A stretch of DNA of 64,000 nucleotides from the NCBI GenBank assembly GCA_025963635.1, contig JAOQAK010000081.1, forward strand, positions 1 to 64,000, in the 5' to 3' direction. The stretch comes from Ferruginibacter sp. (GTDB lineage Bacteria > Bacteroidota > Bacteroidia > Chitinophagales > Chitinophagaceae). The notes under the pieces are model-generated. The model ran no database searches and was not told the DNA's origin. It was given only the letters and a program-made list of their open reading frames with translations. Position numbers and translations under genes: made by a program. Shown in pieces: positions 15,941 to 23,807 of this stretch (position 1 is its first letter; the number at the start of each line of letters is the position of its first letter).

Positions 15941-16648
15941 TTATTTAAAGACACCTAACCTTGCCAGGCTCTTATCAATTTCACTTGCATGCGCATTCTT
16001 TGGAAATTCCTCTTTAGCCTTTTGGTACAATTCAATGGCTTCTTTTGTTTTGCCAGTCGATTCTGCAAAAGATGCCGCTTTGAACAGCGATTCTGAAGTC
16101 ATAAATTCGTCCTTCTCGTTTACTGACGCTGCTTTTTTGTAATAGTCCAACGCATCATCATTCTTCTTTAATTCCGCATATGCATCACCCAGCATGCCAT
16201 AGGCAACGGTCTGTATTTGTGTAGCGCTGGTAGAGAATTCTTTTAAATACTTCACCGCTTTATTAAAATCCTTGCTATGTAAATAGCAGGCACCGGCCAT
16301 AAAATTAGCACGGTTTCCGGCAGGAGTACCACTATAAGTAGATGCTATTTTTAATACACCGGTAGTTACCCCGTTTCCACCGTTCAATACGATGTTAATA
16401 GAATCTTTGCTGAAGCCGGTTTGTGTCATTTTATCAAACAACTGTTCAGCAGGAAAAATCACATCCGCTGATTTCGCTTCCTTTGGAGCAAGCACAAGGT
16501 ATTTATACCCGATCCATGCCCCGATAACTAAAATCAATGCGCTTCCAACATAAATAATTGGCTTGCTGAATTTAGCCCAAAATCCTTTCGCTCTTTCAAC
16601 AATTTCATTCGATTCAACAGCCGGAACTGTTATTTGCTTCTCTGCCAT
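15941..16648 (-). CDS. membrane-anchored TPR protein (YfgM-like)
   Basis: A 235-residue protein with a cytoplasmic N-terminus of about 28 residues, one membrane helix (IIYVGSALILVIGAWIGYKYL, 31-51) and a periplasmic part with TPR units (HSKDFNKAVKYLKEF, YAELKKNDDALDYYKKA, STGKTKEAIELYQKA). This matches the YfgM-like group, which in E. coli assists the Sec translocon and chaperones. A similar quality-control role is inferred. The gene sits between pdhA and ribH on the same strand, 104 bases after pdhA. Confidence 0.83.
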   Translation of the reverse strand: MAEKQITVPAVESNEIVERAKGFWAKFSKPIIYVGSALILVIGAWIGYKYLVLAPKEAKSADVIFPAEQLFDKMTQTGFSKDSINIVLNGGNGVTTGVLKIASTYSGTPAGNRANFMAGACYLHSKDFNKAVKYLKEFSTSATQIQTVAYGMLGDAYAELKKNDDALDYYKKAASVNEKDEFMTSESLFKAASFAESTGKTKEAIELYQKAKEEFPKNAHASEIDKSLARLGVFK

Positions 16649-16752
16649 TTTTGTTTATTTTGCTTAACCTTTATCAACTGTATTAGCGGGCAAGCGATGT
16701 TATAAATTAAGATGAGTATTTTAAATAGTTGCTGTTGGAAGGATCTCCTTAT

Positions 16753-17745
16753 CTAATCTGTTATAAACGGATAATCCACCTGTTTGTAAACGTCTTTCAA
16801 TAGTTCGTCATCGGATGGCCATGGACTTTCTTCTGCAAATTGCACACTTTCAGCTACCTGGGCCTTTACCCTGTCATTCATTACTTCGATTTCTTCATCC
16901 GTCACTTTATATTCTTCTTTCAGTACTTTCAACACATGATCAATAGGATCTTTTTCCTTGTATTCCTCTACTTCCTCTTTAGTTCTGTATTTCTGAGGAT
17001 CACTCATGCTATGCCCTTTGTACCGATACGTTTTAACTTCCAGTAAAGTAGGTCCGCCTTTTTCACGTGCCCGGTTTACAGCCCTCAGAATGGCATTGTG
17101 CACATCTTCGGGGCTCATTCCGTCCACACTATCTGCAGGCATATCGTATGCATCTGCCAGTTTATAAAGGTCCATCACGTTGCTGGTGCGGGCAACTGAG
17201 GTTCCCATTGCATAGTTATTGTTCTCACAAATGAAAACCACCGGCAACTTCCACAGCATCGCCATATTAAAAGTCTCGTGAAGCATTCCTTGTCTTGAGG
17301 CACCATCGCCGAAAAAACAAAGCACTACATTATTCGTGTTTTTATAGTGTTCAGCAAATGCTAATCCTGCCCCGGTACCAATTTGAGCGCCTACAATTCC
17401 ATGTCCGCCAAAAAAGCCAACATCCACGCCGAAAAAGTGCATACTGCCGCCTTTGCCTTTACTACAACCTGTTGCCTTGCCATATAATTCGGCCATACAA
17501 GATTTGGCTGATACGCCTTTCGCAATCGCAAGGGCGTGATCCCTGTAAGCCGTAATAAATTTATCTTCAGGGTTGGTTGCGGTCATACAACCTGCAGCAA
17601 CTGCTTCCTGGCCGATATACAAATGGCAAAAGCCGCGAATTTTCTGCATTCCATACAACTGGCCGGTCTTTTCTTCAAAACGGCGCAGTAAAAGCATTAA
17701 TTCGTACCAGTACAGGTAGGTTTCTTTTGAAAACTTTGTAGCCAA
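16753..17745 (-). CDS. pdhA: pyruvate dehydrogenase E1 component, alpha subunit
   Basis: A 330-residue thiamine-diphosphate enzyme that decarboxylates pyruvate in the pyruvate dehydrogenase complex. The ThDP motif starts with GDGASRQG and ends with CENNNYAMGT. YRDHALAIAKG, SKGKGGSMH and the loop YRYKGHSMSDPQKYRTKEE are typical E1-alpha sequences. The beta subunit and E2 are not adjacent, as is common in this phylum. A -7 box lies 20 bases upstream of the ATG. Confidence 0.96.
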   Translation of the reverse strand: MATKFSKETYLYWYELMLLLRRFEEKTGQLYGMQKIRGFCHLYIGQEAVAAGCMTATNPEDKFITAYRDHALAIAKGVSAKSCMAELYGKATGCSKGKGGSMHFFGVDVGFFGGHGIVGAQIGTGAGLAFAEHYKNTNNVVLCFFGDGASRQGMLHETFNMAMLWKLPVVFICENNNYAMGTSVARTSNVMDLYKLADAYDMPADSVDGMSPEDVHNAILRAVNRAREKGGPTLLEVKTYRYKGHSMSDPQKYRTKEEVEEYKEKDPIDHVLKVLKEEYKVTDEEIEVMNDRVKAQVAESVQFAEESPWPSDDELLKDVYKQVDYPFITD

Positions 17746-17764
17746 TGGTTTATAATTTAGGCGG

Positions 17765-17772
17765 CAAAGATA
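17765..17772 (-). promoter_or_regulatory. -7 promoter box of pdhA
   Basis: TATCTTTG on the minus strand, an exact TAnnTTTG box, ends 20 bases before the pdhA ATG at 17745. Confidence 0.65.
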
Positions 17773-18013
17773 AGGGAGAAATTGGTAAATTAAAATATGC
17801 CTACCTCCATCAATCAGTGATGGCCGGCTGACTGGCTACCCGGTGAATGGAATGGATGTATTAAACTGATTGCTAGTCGCTGATCTTCAAATAATAACGA
17901 AGAAATTTGCAGCGCCCTGGTTTGAATGGACTGGCTATATTTTGATCCTGGTCATAACAGTGGTTTGTCCCCTCCAATCAATGCCTAATCCCTTTTGTAT
18001 TATCTTGCAGACC

Positions 18014-19192
18014 ATGCCCAGGCTTTTGAAGATCACCATCACCCAATTTAAGAATTACGAGTTTTCTTCATTCCCTTTTACTGAAAGGGTGATTGGCATT
18101 TGCGGATTAAACGGAAAGGGCAAAACCAACCTGCTGGATTGTATTTATTATCTCTGTTTTACAAAAAGCTATTTTTCAGGCTCAGATCTGATGAACACCC
18201 GTTTTGGTAATGATGGCTTTCGGCTTGAGGGGACTTTTGAACCCAATCATCCATCGCTTACGCCAGGGGAGCAGCATTCTCCCGTGGAAAATGTTACTGA
18301 AACCGGATCCTCTCCAGACATTGTCAGCAAGTATGCAGGTACAAGAAAAACGGACCAGGTAATCTGTATTTTTAGAGGAGCCGGAAGGAAGGAATTTTTG
18401 CTGAATAATGTGCCTTATGCAAAATATTCACAGCATATCGGAAAATATCCCTGTGTAATGATTGCACCGGATGATATTGAACTGATAACAGGTGGCAGTG
18501 AAAACAGGAGGCGGTTTATGGACACTTTATTAAGCCAGTTGGATGCAGAATACCTGCAGCAATTAATAAATTACACCAAAATACTTCAACAGCGCAATAG
18601 CCTGTTAAAACGATTTGCAGAATTGGGCAAAACAGATTGGGCGCTATTGGAAGTGCTTGATGAACAACTGGTGCAGCCGGGAAAATATATTCACCCGGTA
18701 AGAAGGAAGTTTACTTCACAGATGATCCCACTTGTGCAGCAATTTTATAAACAGATTGCTGACAACGATGAACTGGTAAGCTTGCAATATGAAAGTCAAC
18801 TAAATAATGCCGATTTTGAATCAGTTCTTAATCAGCATCGTGAAAAAGACTTTATGCTGCAGCGAACCAATGGAGGTATTCATAAAGATGATATCACGAT
18901 ACAGTTGAACGGACAGGTTTTTAAAAATATTGCTTCACAGGGCCAACGAAAAAGTTTGTTGTTCGCATTGAAGCTGGCGGAATTTGAGCTGTTAAAAATA
19001 AACAAAGGATTTGCTCCCCTCCTGCTGCTCGACGATGTATTTGAAAAATTAGATGATCGCAGGATGCAGAATTTGTTGCATTGGGTTTGCAAGGAAAATG
19101 ACGGACAGGTCTTTATTACCGATACGCAAAAGGCAAGACTCGAAGAAGCATTTGTTGCGCTAAATGCGCCCTACCAGGTAATCGAATTATAA
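18014..19192 (+). CDS. recF: DNA replication and repair protein RecF
   Basis: An SMC-like ATPase that loads RecA at gaps together with RecO and RecR. From ATG 18014 it has 392 residues: Walker A GLNGKGKTN, the GGIHKDD segment, the signature-like ASQGQRKSLLFALK, and Walker B LLLLDDVFEKLD. The reading frame extends upstream to 17870, but that 48-residue part is hydrophobic, has no RecF similarity and contains the likely promoter (TATTATCTTG), so the later start is right. A 30-40-residue Ser/Pro-rich insertion near residues 78-105 makes it slightly long. The dciA gene follows after 78 bases. Confidence 0.95.
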   Translation: MPRLLKITITQFKNYEFSSFPFTERVIGICGLNGKGKTNLLDCIYYLCFTKSYFSGSDLMNTRFGNDGFRLEGTFEPNHPSLTPGEQHSPVENVTETGSSPDIVSKYAGTRKTDQVICIFRGAGRKEFLLNNVPYAKYSQHIGKYPCVMIAPDDIELITGGSENRRRFMDTLLSQLDAEYLQQLINYTKILQQRNSLLKRFAELGKTDWALLEVLDEQLVQPGKYIHPVRRKFTSQMIPLVQQFYKQIADNDELVSLQYESQLNNADFESVLNQHREKDFMLQRTNGGIHKDDITIQLNGQVFKNIASQGQRKSLLFALKLAEFELLKINKGFAPLLLLDDVFEKLDDRRMQNLLHWVCKENDGQVFITDTQKARLEEAFVALNAPYQVIEL

Positions 19193-19258
19193 AAGTTGTT
19201 GGTAAAAAAACCAGTTAGCCGTTAATAAATCAGGGTAATTAGCAGCTACAAATTAATA

Positions 19259-19266
19259 TACCTTTG
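19259..19266 (+). promoter_or_regulatory. -7 promoter box of dciA, nearly leaderless
   Basis: TACCTTTG (exact TAnnTTTG) ends only 4 bases before the ATG at 19271, so transcription should begin at or within a base or two of the start codon. Confidence 0.5.
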
Positions 19267-19270
19267 CGGC

Positions 19271-19552
19271 ATGGGAGAATTATCAATGCAGGATGCCATT
19301 CAGCAATTTCTAAAGCAAAGCCGCCTGAAGGGAAGTATACAGGCTTTACAAATTGAAGACGTGTGGGAACAGATCATGGGTAAAACTATCGCAAGGTACA
19401 CCGACAAAATTCAGATCATCAACCATACATTATTTATCAGTTCTAACATCGCTCCGCTTAAGAACGAATTGCTTTACCAGAAAGAAAAGATCATAGAAAG
19501 AGTAAACGAGGCATTGGGCGAAAAAGTGATCAATGATGTGGTAATAAAATGA
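19271..19552 (+). CDS. DUF721 domain protein, DciA-like helicase loader
   Basis: A 93-residue protein of the DUF721 family, whose best-known member DciA loads the replicative helicase DnaB in bacteria lacking DnaC. The compact domain EDVWEQIMGKTIARYTDKIQI and the following NHTLFISSNIAPLKNELL are typical. The Bacteroidota form is short and lacks the long C-terminal extension of gammaproteobacterial DciA. It lies next to recF, a common neighbour. The start is either 19271 or the inner ATG at 19286. Confidence 0.88.
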   Translation: MGELSMQDAIQQFLKQSRLKGSIQALQIEDVWEQIMGKTIARYTDKIQIINHTLFISSNIAPLKNELLYQKEKIIERVNEALGEKVINDVVIK

Positions 19553-19661
19553 GCTCTGGTTACGCCGCCTTGCCGGCGCCGCCAGGATTTTACAGAATTC
19601 TTTTCAGCATACTCTTACCTGTGTTAGAAAAAATCATACATCCATAAATCAGCTATCTGAA

Positions 19662-20705
19662 TTAGCTTCTAACCCTCGGATCCACCACTCCATACAATAC
19701 ATCCGCAAGTATATTGATCGCAACAAAAATGCATGCACTTATTAACACAGCACCCATCACTACCGGATAGTCTAATTTTTCCAGGGCATCTACGGTTATT
19801 TTCCCAATGCCTCTCCAGCCAAAAATGTATTCAACAAAAAATGCGCCTGCGAGCAGTTCGGCAAACCATCCTGTAATAGCGGTCACCACCGGGTTAAGTG
19901 CATTGCGCAATGCATGTCGAAAGATAACGGTTCTTTTGCTGAGCCCTTTCGCATAAGCTGTGCGGATATAATCCTGGCTCATTACATCCAGCATCGAACT
20001 CCTGGTAAGTTGTGTAATGATCGCCAGTGGGCGAATGCCCAGTGTAAATGCGGGAAGGAGGAGGTTTTTTAGCGTCAGGTATTTTTCGCCGGTAACTTCA
20101 TCAATCTCAAACCAGCTGCCAGTTAAATTTAGTCCGGTATAAGGGTGAAGTACTACGCCGAAAAGAAATGCAATAATGATTGCCATGAAAAACGATGGAG
20201 CCGAAATACCAGCGATACTAGAAAACACGGCGGCAGTATCGATCCAAGTGTCTTTTTTTACCGCCGCAATTACTCCAAGCAAAATGCCTACGATGGTGGC
20301 AAAAATCATAGCGGCAATGGCCAACAACAATGTGCCTGGCAGAGCTTCCAGCAACACTGCTCCAACATTTTTTTTGGTTTGGTAACTCTTGCGGAGATAC
20401 GGGACTTTTAATCCGACTTTGATATCGTTCCCCACGAAAATACCAACCAGTTCTTTTTTGGCGATATCTTCTTTGGAGTGAATACAAAGCGGTGAAACAT
20501 CATTTAAGTACAATATAAATTGTTTCCATTTCGGCTGATCAAGGTATAAGTCGCGGCGGATATTGTCCATTGTTTTTTTATCGCCGGTTTGTCCAACGAT
20601 CATTCTTGCCGGATCACCAAAACCCTGGAACATAATAAAGACAAGCACTACCACGCCGAGTAGCACCAGTAAGGAATAAAATGTCTTTTTTAGAAAATGT
20701 CTCAA
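19662..20705 (-). CDS. ABC transporter permease, peptide/nickel type (DppB-like)
   Basis: A 347-residue inner-membrane permease of the DppB/OppB family with about six helices. The N-terminus (FYSLLVLLGVVVLVFIMFQ) and GDPAR are typical, and the EAA loop reads AYAKGLSKRTVIFRHALRNALNPV. About 50 extra residues lie between helices 1 and 2. It should pair with a second permease, an ATPase and a binding protein, none of which is in the window, so the substrate is not known. Confidence 0.9.
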   Translation of the reverse strand: MRHFLKKTFYSLLVLLGVVVLVFIMFQGFGDPARMIVGQTGDKKTMDNIRRDLYLDQPKWKQFILYLNDVSPLCIHSKEDIAKKELVGIFVGNDIKVGLKVPYLRKSYQTKKNVGAVLLEALPGTLLLAIAAMIFATIVGILLGVIAAVKKDTWIDTAAVFSSIAGISAPSFFMAIIIAFLFGVVLHPYTGLNLTGSWFEIDEVTGEKYLTLKNLLLPAFTLGIRPLAIITQLTRSSMLDVMSQDYIRTAYAKGLSKRTVIFRHALRNALNPVVTAITGWFAELLAGAFFVEYIFGWRGIGKITVDALEKLDYPVVMGAVLISACIFVAINILADVLYGVVDPRVRS

Positions 20706-20742
20706 AGCGGTTGTGAGTTAAGTATCATTTGGGATTTTTTTT

Positions 20743-20767
20743 CACGCAAAGACGCAAAGGAGCAAAG
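20743..20767. repeat. CACGCAAAGACGCAAAG-type repeat
   Basis: A unit beginning CACGCAAAGACGCAAAGG and continuing with AGCAAAG, three tandem CGCAAAG-like words. Words of this kind are a common intergenic repeat in several phyla. It lies in the gap between the permease and DoxX-family genes. Confidence 0.7.
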
Positions 20768-20782
20768 AAATGTTTGCTTGTT

Positions 20783-20812
20783 GAACTCATAACTCATCAC
20801 TCATCATTCATT
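20783..20812. repeat. tandem repeat against the stop of the DoxX-family gene
   Basis: Imperfect 7-8-nt units (AACTCAT, AACTCATC, ACTCATC, ATTCAT) that end 5 bases from the stop codon at 20818. Confidence 0.7.
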
Positions 20813-20817
20813 GCTTC

Positions 20818-21939
20818 TTATTTAATTGCCTTTGCAATATCTGCCCAACTGTATTTCTCTTGCACCACTGCTCCCTTCATTGAAAATAAGGTTGGATTGG
20901 CCCTGGCTGCTGTTTTTATTGCCGTAACATCAGTGGTTAAAACAGGCAGGTTATAAGCATTGCGTACATTAAAAAATGCATTCGCACGATCTTTGTCGGA
21001 AGTGATAATATAAACAGGCCGGTTCTGTTGCTTTGCCTTTTGGAAAAAATCGCTGAATGCCGCGGACCACCTGCTTACTCCGTCATCCAGGTTTTGTAAA
21101 AAGAATAAATAATATTCGCCGGTTTGCCCCAGCACTTCATCGGTTATATTTGCACCGGTAGAATCGGTTAAAGAAAAATCATTGATGGCAGGAGTATTAT
21201 TTTTTCCTTTACTTATAAGGATCTGCTTTCTTTCAGAAAATTTCCAGCTGCTGTCGGGTAAGTTATCAGTAGTGAAATCTTTTTTGATTCCATCCTTTTC
21301 ATACACAAAACTGTAATCGTATTTATCGGGGATGGCATCAGCCGGCATTTTCCGAAGTTCAAGCAGGTTGTTTCCTTTTTTGTAGGGCAGGCAATCTTTT
21401 AATGGCAAATGTTTTAAAACATACAGTTGCAAAACAGTAGCCCCCGTTACCGTTAGTAAAATAATTATGCTGCCAAAAAAGCCCTTAACGACTGGTTGAA
21501 TATTCTTTCTATAAATGATCAGGAAAATAATCAGGATGGTGAGGGCGATATCCTTGACAAAAGTTTGCATCGGGGTAAGTGGTATGCAATCACCAAAACA
21601 ACCACAAGCCCTTATCTTCCCGGTAAATAAAACATAGCCTGTAAGGAAAGTAAAAAATAAAGTGAGCAATAATAAAAAGGTCAATATGAAGTTTTTTTTC
21701 CACCCGATCAACAATGCCACACCCAATACTATTTCCAGCACAATCATCATGATAGAAAACCACAAAGATTGAGTGTGCAGGTAATTCATAAAACCCGGCA
21801 GGTACCCGTCACTTGCCCATACTTCAAAAAATTCCTGCATTTTGTAACCGAGGCCAAGCGGATCTATTGCTTTAACCAATCCTGAGAAGATAAATAACGA
21901 ACCTACAAGAACCCTGGCAATGTGTACAGCTATTTTCAT
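20818..21939 (-). CDS. DoxX-family membrane protein with C-terminal thioredoxin-like domain
   Basis: From ATG 21939 it has 373 residues. Four helices in the first ~150 residues form a DoxX-type module (LVGSLFIFSGLVKAIDPLGLG is typical). CGCFGDC lies in the loop after the third helix. A further helix (~residues 160-180) leads to an extracytoplasmic part whose last 120 residues look like a thioredoxin fold (GEYYLFFLQNL, NLPVLTTD) without a CxxC. This is the BT_3928-like family of Bacteroidota; function is unknown, possibly thiol or quinone redox in the inner membrane. An upstream TTG-initiated frame at 21966 is less likely. Confidence 0.85.
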   Translation of the reverse strand: MKIAVHIARVLVGSLFIFSGLVKAIDPLGLGYKMQEFFEVWASDGYLPGFMNYLHTQSLWFSIMMIVLEIVLGVALLIGWKKNFILTFLLLLTLFFTFLTGYVLFTGKIRACGCFGDCIPLTPMQTFVKDIALTILIIFLIIYRKNIQPVVKGFFGSIIILLTVTGATVLQLYVLKHLPLKDCLPYKKGNNLLELRKMPADAIPDKYDYSFVYEKDGIKKDFTTDNLPDSSWKFSERKQILISKGKNNTPAINDFSLTDSTGANITDEVLGQTGEYYLFFLQNLDDGVSRWSAAFSDFFQKAKQQNRPVYIITSDKDRANAFFNVRNAYNLPVLTTDVTAIKTAARANPTLFSMKGAVVQEKYSWADIAKAIK

Positions 21940-21956
21940 ATTTGTATTGGTGTAAT

Positions 21957-22037
21957 GAATTAACAATTAAGAATTAACATTAAGAATTAAAATAAGGAGC
22001 GCTTAACCTTCAACCATCAACCTTCAACAATCAACCA
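21957..22037. repeat. two tandem-repeat tracts between DoxX and DUF1599 genes
   Basis: 21957-21996 has AATTAAC/AATTAAG words; 22004-22037 has CAACCTT, CAACCAT and CAACAAT words that run directly into the stop codon of the DUF1599 gene at 22038. Confidence 0.7.
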
Positions 22038-22589
22038 TTACCCATTCACATGTACTTTCTCATCTATTAAAATCAATGCAAATACTGCATAGTTCATAAT
22101 ATCGTAGTAATTGGCATCGATCCCTTCACTCATAATGGTTTTGCCCTGGTTCTTTAAAATTTGTTTAATACGCAGAAGCTTCGCTAAGATTAAGTCGGCA
22201 AAACTTTCCTGGCTCATCTGTCGCCATGCTTCACCATAATCATGGTTTTTATCGTCCATTAATTTTTTCGCAATGCTCACTTTTTCCGTGTAAAAATTTT
22301 CTACCTGTTCCAGCGGCAGTTCTTCTGTTTCATCTGTTGTAAGATCGAGTTGTATCAAACCGATAATGCTATAATTTAATATCCCTTTAAATTCACTGAT
22401 GATATCATCTCCGATTTTCTGCTCGCCTTTTTCCTGTATAGTGCGAATGCGTTTTGCCTTAATATAAATTTGATCAACCACTGAAATGGTCCGGTAAACA
22501 CGCCACGAGGTTCCGTAATCGGCGGTTTTCTTTAAAAAAATATCCTTGCAGCTTTTGATTGCTGTATCGTATTGTTCGTCTGTGTTCAT
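22038..22589 (-). CDS. DUF1599 domain-containing protein
   Basis: A 183-residue protein with two copies of the DUF1599 unit: DYGTSWRVYRTISVVDQIYIKAKRI and DYGEAWRQMSQESFADLILAKLLRI, each beginning with a DYG-x2-W motif. It is soluble. Function is not established; the repeated Asp/Tyr/Trp pattern recalls nucleotide pyrophosphohydrolase-like folds. The reading frame continues upstream to 22652, but that would overlap folP, and the promoter box at 22622-22629 supports the ATG at 22589. It is divergent from folP. Confidence 0.86.
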   Translation of the reverse strand: MNTDEQYDTAIKSCKDIFLKKTADYGTSWRVYRTISVVDQIYIKAKRIRTIQEKGEQKIGDDIISEFKGILNYSIIGLIQLDLTTDETEELPLEQVENFYTEKVSIAKKLMDDKNHDYGEAWRQMSQESFADLILAKLLRIKQILKNQGKTIMSEGIDANYYDIMNYAVFALILIDEKVHVNG

Positions 22590-22606
22590 TGTTTGCTGTA
22601 AGTGTA

Positions 22607-22614
22607 TATTTTTG
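22607..22614 (+). promoter_or_regulatory. -7 promoter box of folP
   Basis: TATTTTTG, exact TAnnTTTG, ends 28 bases before the folP ATG. It faces the minus-strand box at 22622-22629. Confidence 0.55.
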
Positions 22615-22621
22615 TGGTTGT

Positions 22622-22629
22622 CAAAAATA
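22622..22629 (-). promoter_or_regulatory. -7 promoter box of the DUF1599 gene
   Basis: TATTTTTG on the minus strand, 32 bases before the ATG at 22589. Its predicted start site (~22618) almost coincides with that of the plus-strand promoter. Confidence 0.55.
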
Positions 22630-22642
22630 CCGTTTCTAACTG

Positions 22643-23488
22643 ATGTACACACTTAACTGCAAAGGAAAATTATTGGTGATCACCCAGCCACTGGTTATGG
22701 GCATTATTAATGCTACGCCCGATTCTTTTTATAAAGGGCATTTGCAGCGGGGGATAAATGAAATTGTTTCACTCGCAGGAGAAATGATCCGTGAAGGCGC
22801 AACGATACTGGATATCGGTGGACAAAGCACAAGGCCTGGCAGCGAGAGAGTTTCCGCACAGGAGGAGACTGAAAGAGTTGTTCCGGTAATTGAAGCAATC
22901 AAATCAATCTATCCTAACTGCATCATATCGATTGATACCTACCATAGCCGTGTAGCCGAAAATGCCGTTAAGTCCGGGGCTTCGATCGTTAATGATATCA
23001 GCAGCGGTAATATGGACCCTGAAATGATCGCCGCTGTAGCCACTTTGAAAGTTCCCTATATCTGTATGCATATGAAAGGCACCCCGGAAAGCATGCAAAA
23101 AGAAGCTGTGTATGAAGATGTGGTAACAGAGGTTTTGGACTATTTAATTATGAAAACCAATGAATGTAAACTGGCAGGCATACACGATGTAATTGCAGAT
23201 CCTGGTTTTGGCTTTGCTAAAACAATCGCCCACAACTTCCAGTTGTTGAAAAATCTATCGTTATTTAAATTACTAGAGCGGCCAATACTCGCAGGATTAT
23301 CAAGAAAAAGCACCGTTTATAAAACCCTGGGCGTTTCGCCGGACGGAGCCTTAAATGGAACTACCGTGCTTAACAGTATTGCATTATTGAATGGAGCATC
23401 AATATTAAGGGTGCATGATGTGAGGGCTGCAACAGAAGCGGTGTCGCTAATAACAGCTTATGACAACGCGTTGCTCCAGGGCGCTTAA
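22643..23488 (+). CDS. folP: dihydropteroate synthase
   Basis: A 281-residue TIM-barrel enzyme that joins p-aminobenzoate to the pterin diphosphate in folate synthesis; the target of sulfonamides. Pterin and diphosphate motifs are complete: MGIINATPDSFY, DIGGQSTRPGS, SIDTYHSRVAE, IADPGFGFAKT and AGLSRKS. The ThrArgPro-containing loop is intact, with no insertion that would suggest resistance. The start ATG matches the family N-terminus. The other folate gene, folB, is far away at 47368. Confidence 0.97.
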   Translation: MYTLNCKGKLLVITQPLVMGIINATPDSFYKGHLQRGINEIVSLAGEMIREGATILDIGGQSTRPGSERVSAQEETERVVPVIEAIKSIYPNCIISIDTYHSRVAENAVKSGASIVNDISSGNMDPEMIAAVATLKVPYICMHMKGTPESMQKEAVYEDVVTEVLDYLIMKTNECKLAGIHDVIADPGFGFAKTIAHNFQLLKNLSLFKLLERPILAGLSRKSTVYKTLGVSPDGALNGTTVLNSIALLNGASILRVHDVRAATEAVSLITAYDNALLQGA

Positions 23489-23561
23489 CCGCATATTTTG
23501 GAGTACTAATTATTTTTTCCCCGGGTGCTAATATAATTATGAACAGATTGACAGTTAGTCG

Positions 23562-23683
23562 TTAACCTTAGTAGAAAAACTGCTGATTTATTACGTAAAC
23601 CTTATTACCTTATTTTACTGGAATAATACTTTATAAATAAGGCAATAAGGTCGGATCATGGGTGTAATTTTTTTCTACTAAAG
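23562..23683. repeat. MITE-like palindromic repeat, copy B
   Basis: About 122 bp with inverted ends (CTTAGTAGAAAAA, 23568-23580; TTTTTCTACTAAAG, 23670-23683) and an inner hairpin (23599-23616 with 23635-23651, 16 of 17 paired). It is related to copy A at 6894-7003 and fills much of the 319-bp gap after folP. Confidence 0.7.
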
Positions 23684-23756
23684 ACTTGCTCAGGCGCCCT
23701 AACCTTACGCAGTATAAGTTCAATCCTTCCTACTTTGCCTTCATAAAAAATGACCA

Positions 23757-23788
23757 TAAAAAAAGCGCCCCGGTTATGGAGCGCTTTC
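23757..23788 (-). terminator. terminator of the FKBP gene
   Basis: On the minus strand the stem AAAGCGCTCC with GGGGCGCTTT encloses ATAACC and is followed by a T-run. The loop is identical to that of the gyrA terminator. Confidence 0.85.
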
Positions 23789-23807
23789 AATTGTTTATCA
23801 GGATCGG

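Noticed and set aside
17870..18013. 48-codon extension upstream of recF
   Set aside because: Hydrophobic, no match to RecF, and it contains the likely promoter.
22004..22037. CRISPR-like tandem repeat
   Set aside because: Units are 7 nt without spacers of regular length, and no cas gene is present.
22590..22652. Longer start of the DUF1599 gene
   Set aside because: It would overlap folP on the other strand and run through the promoter boxes.
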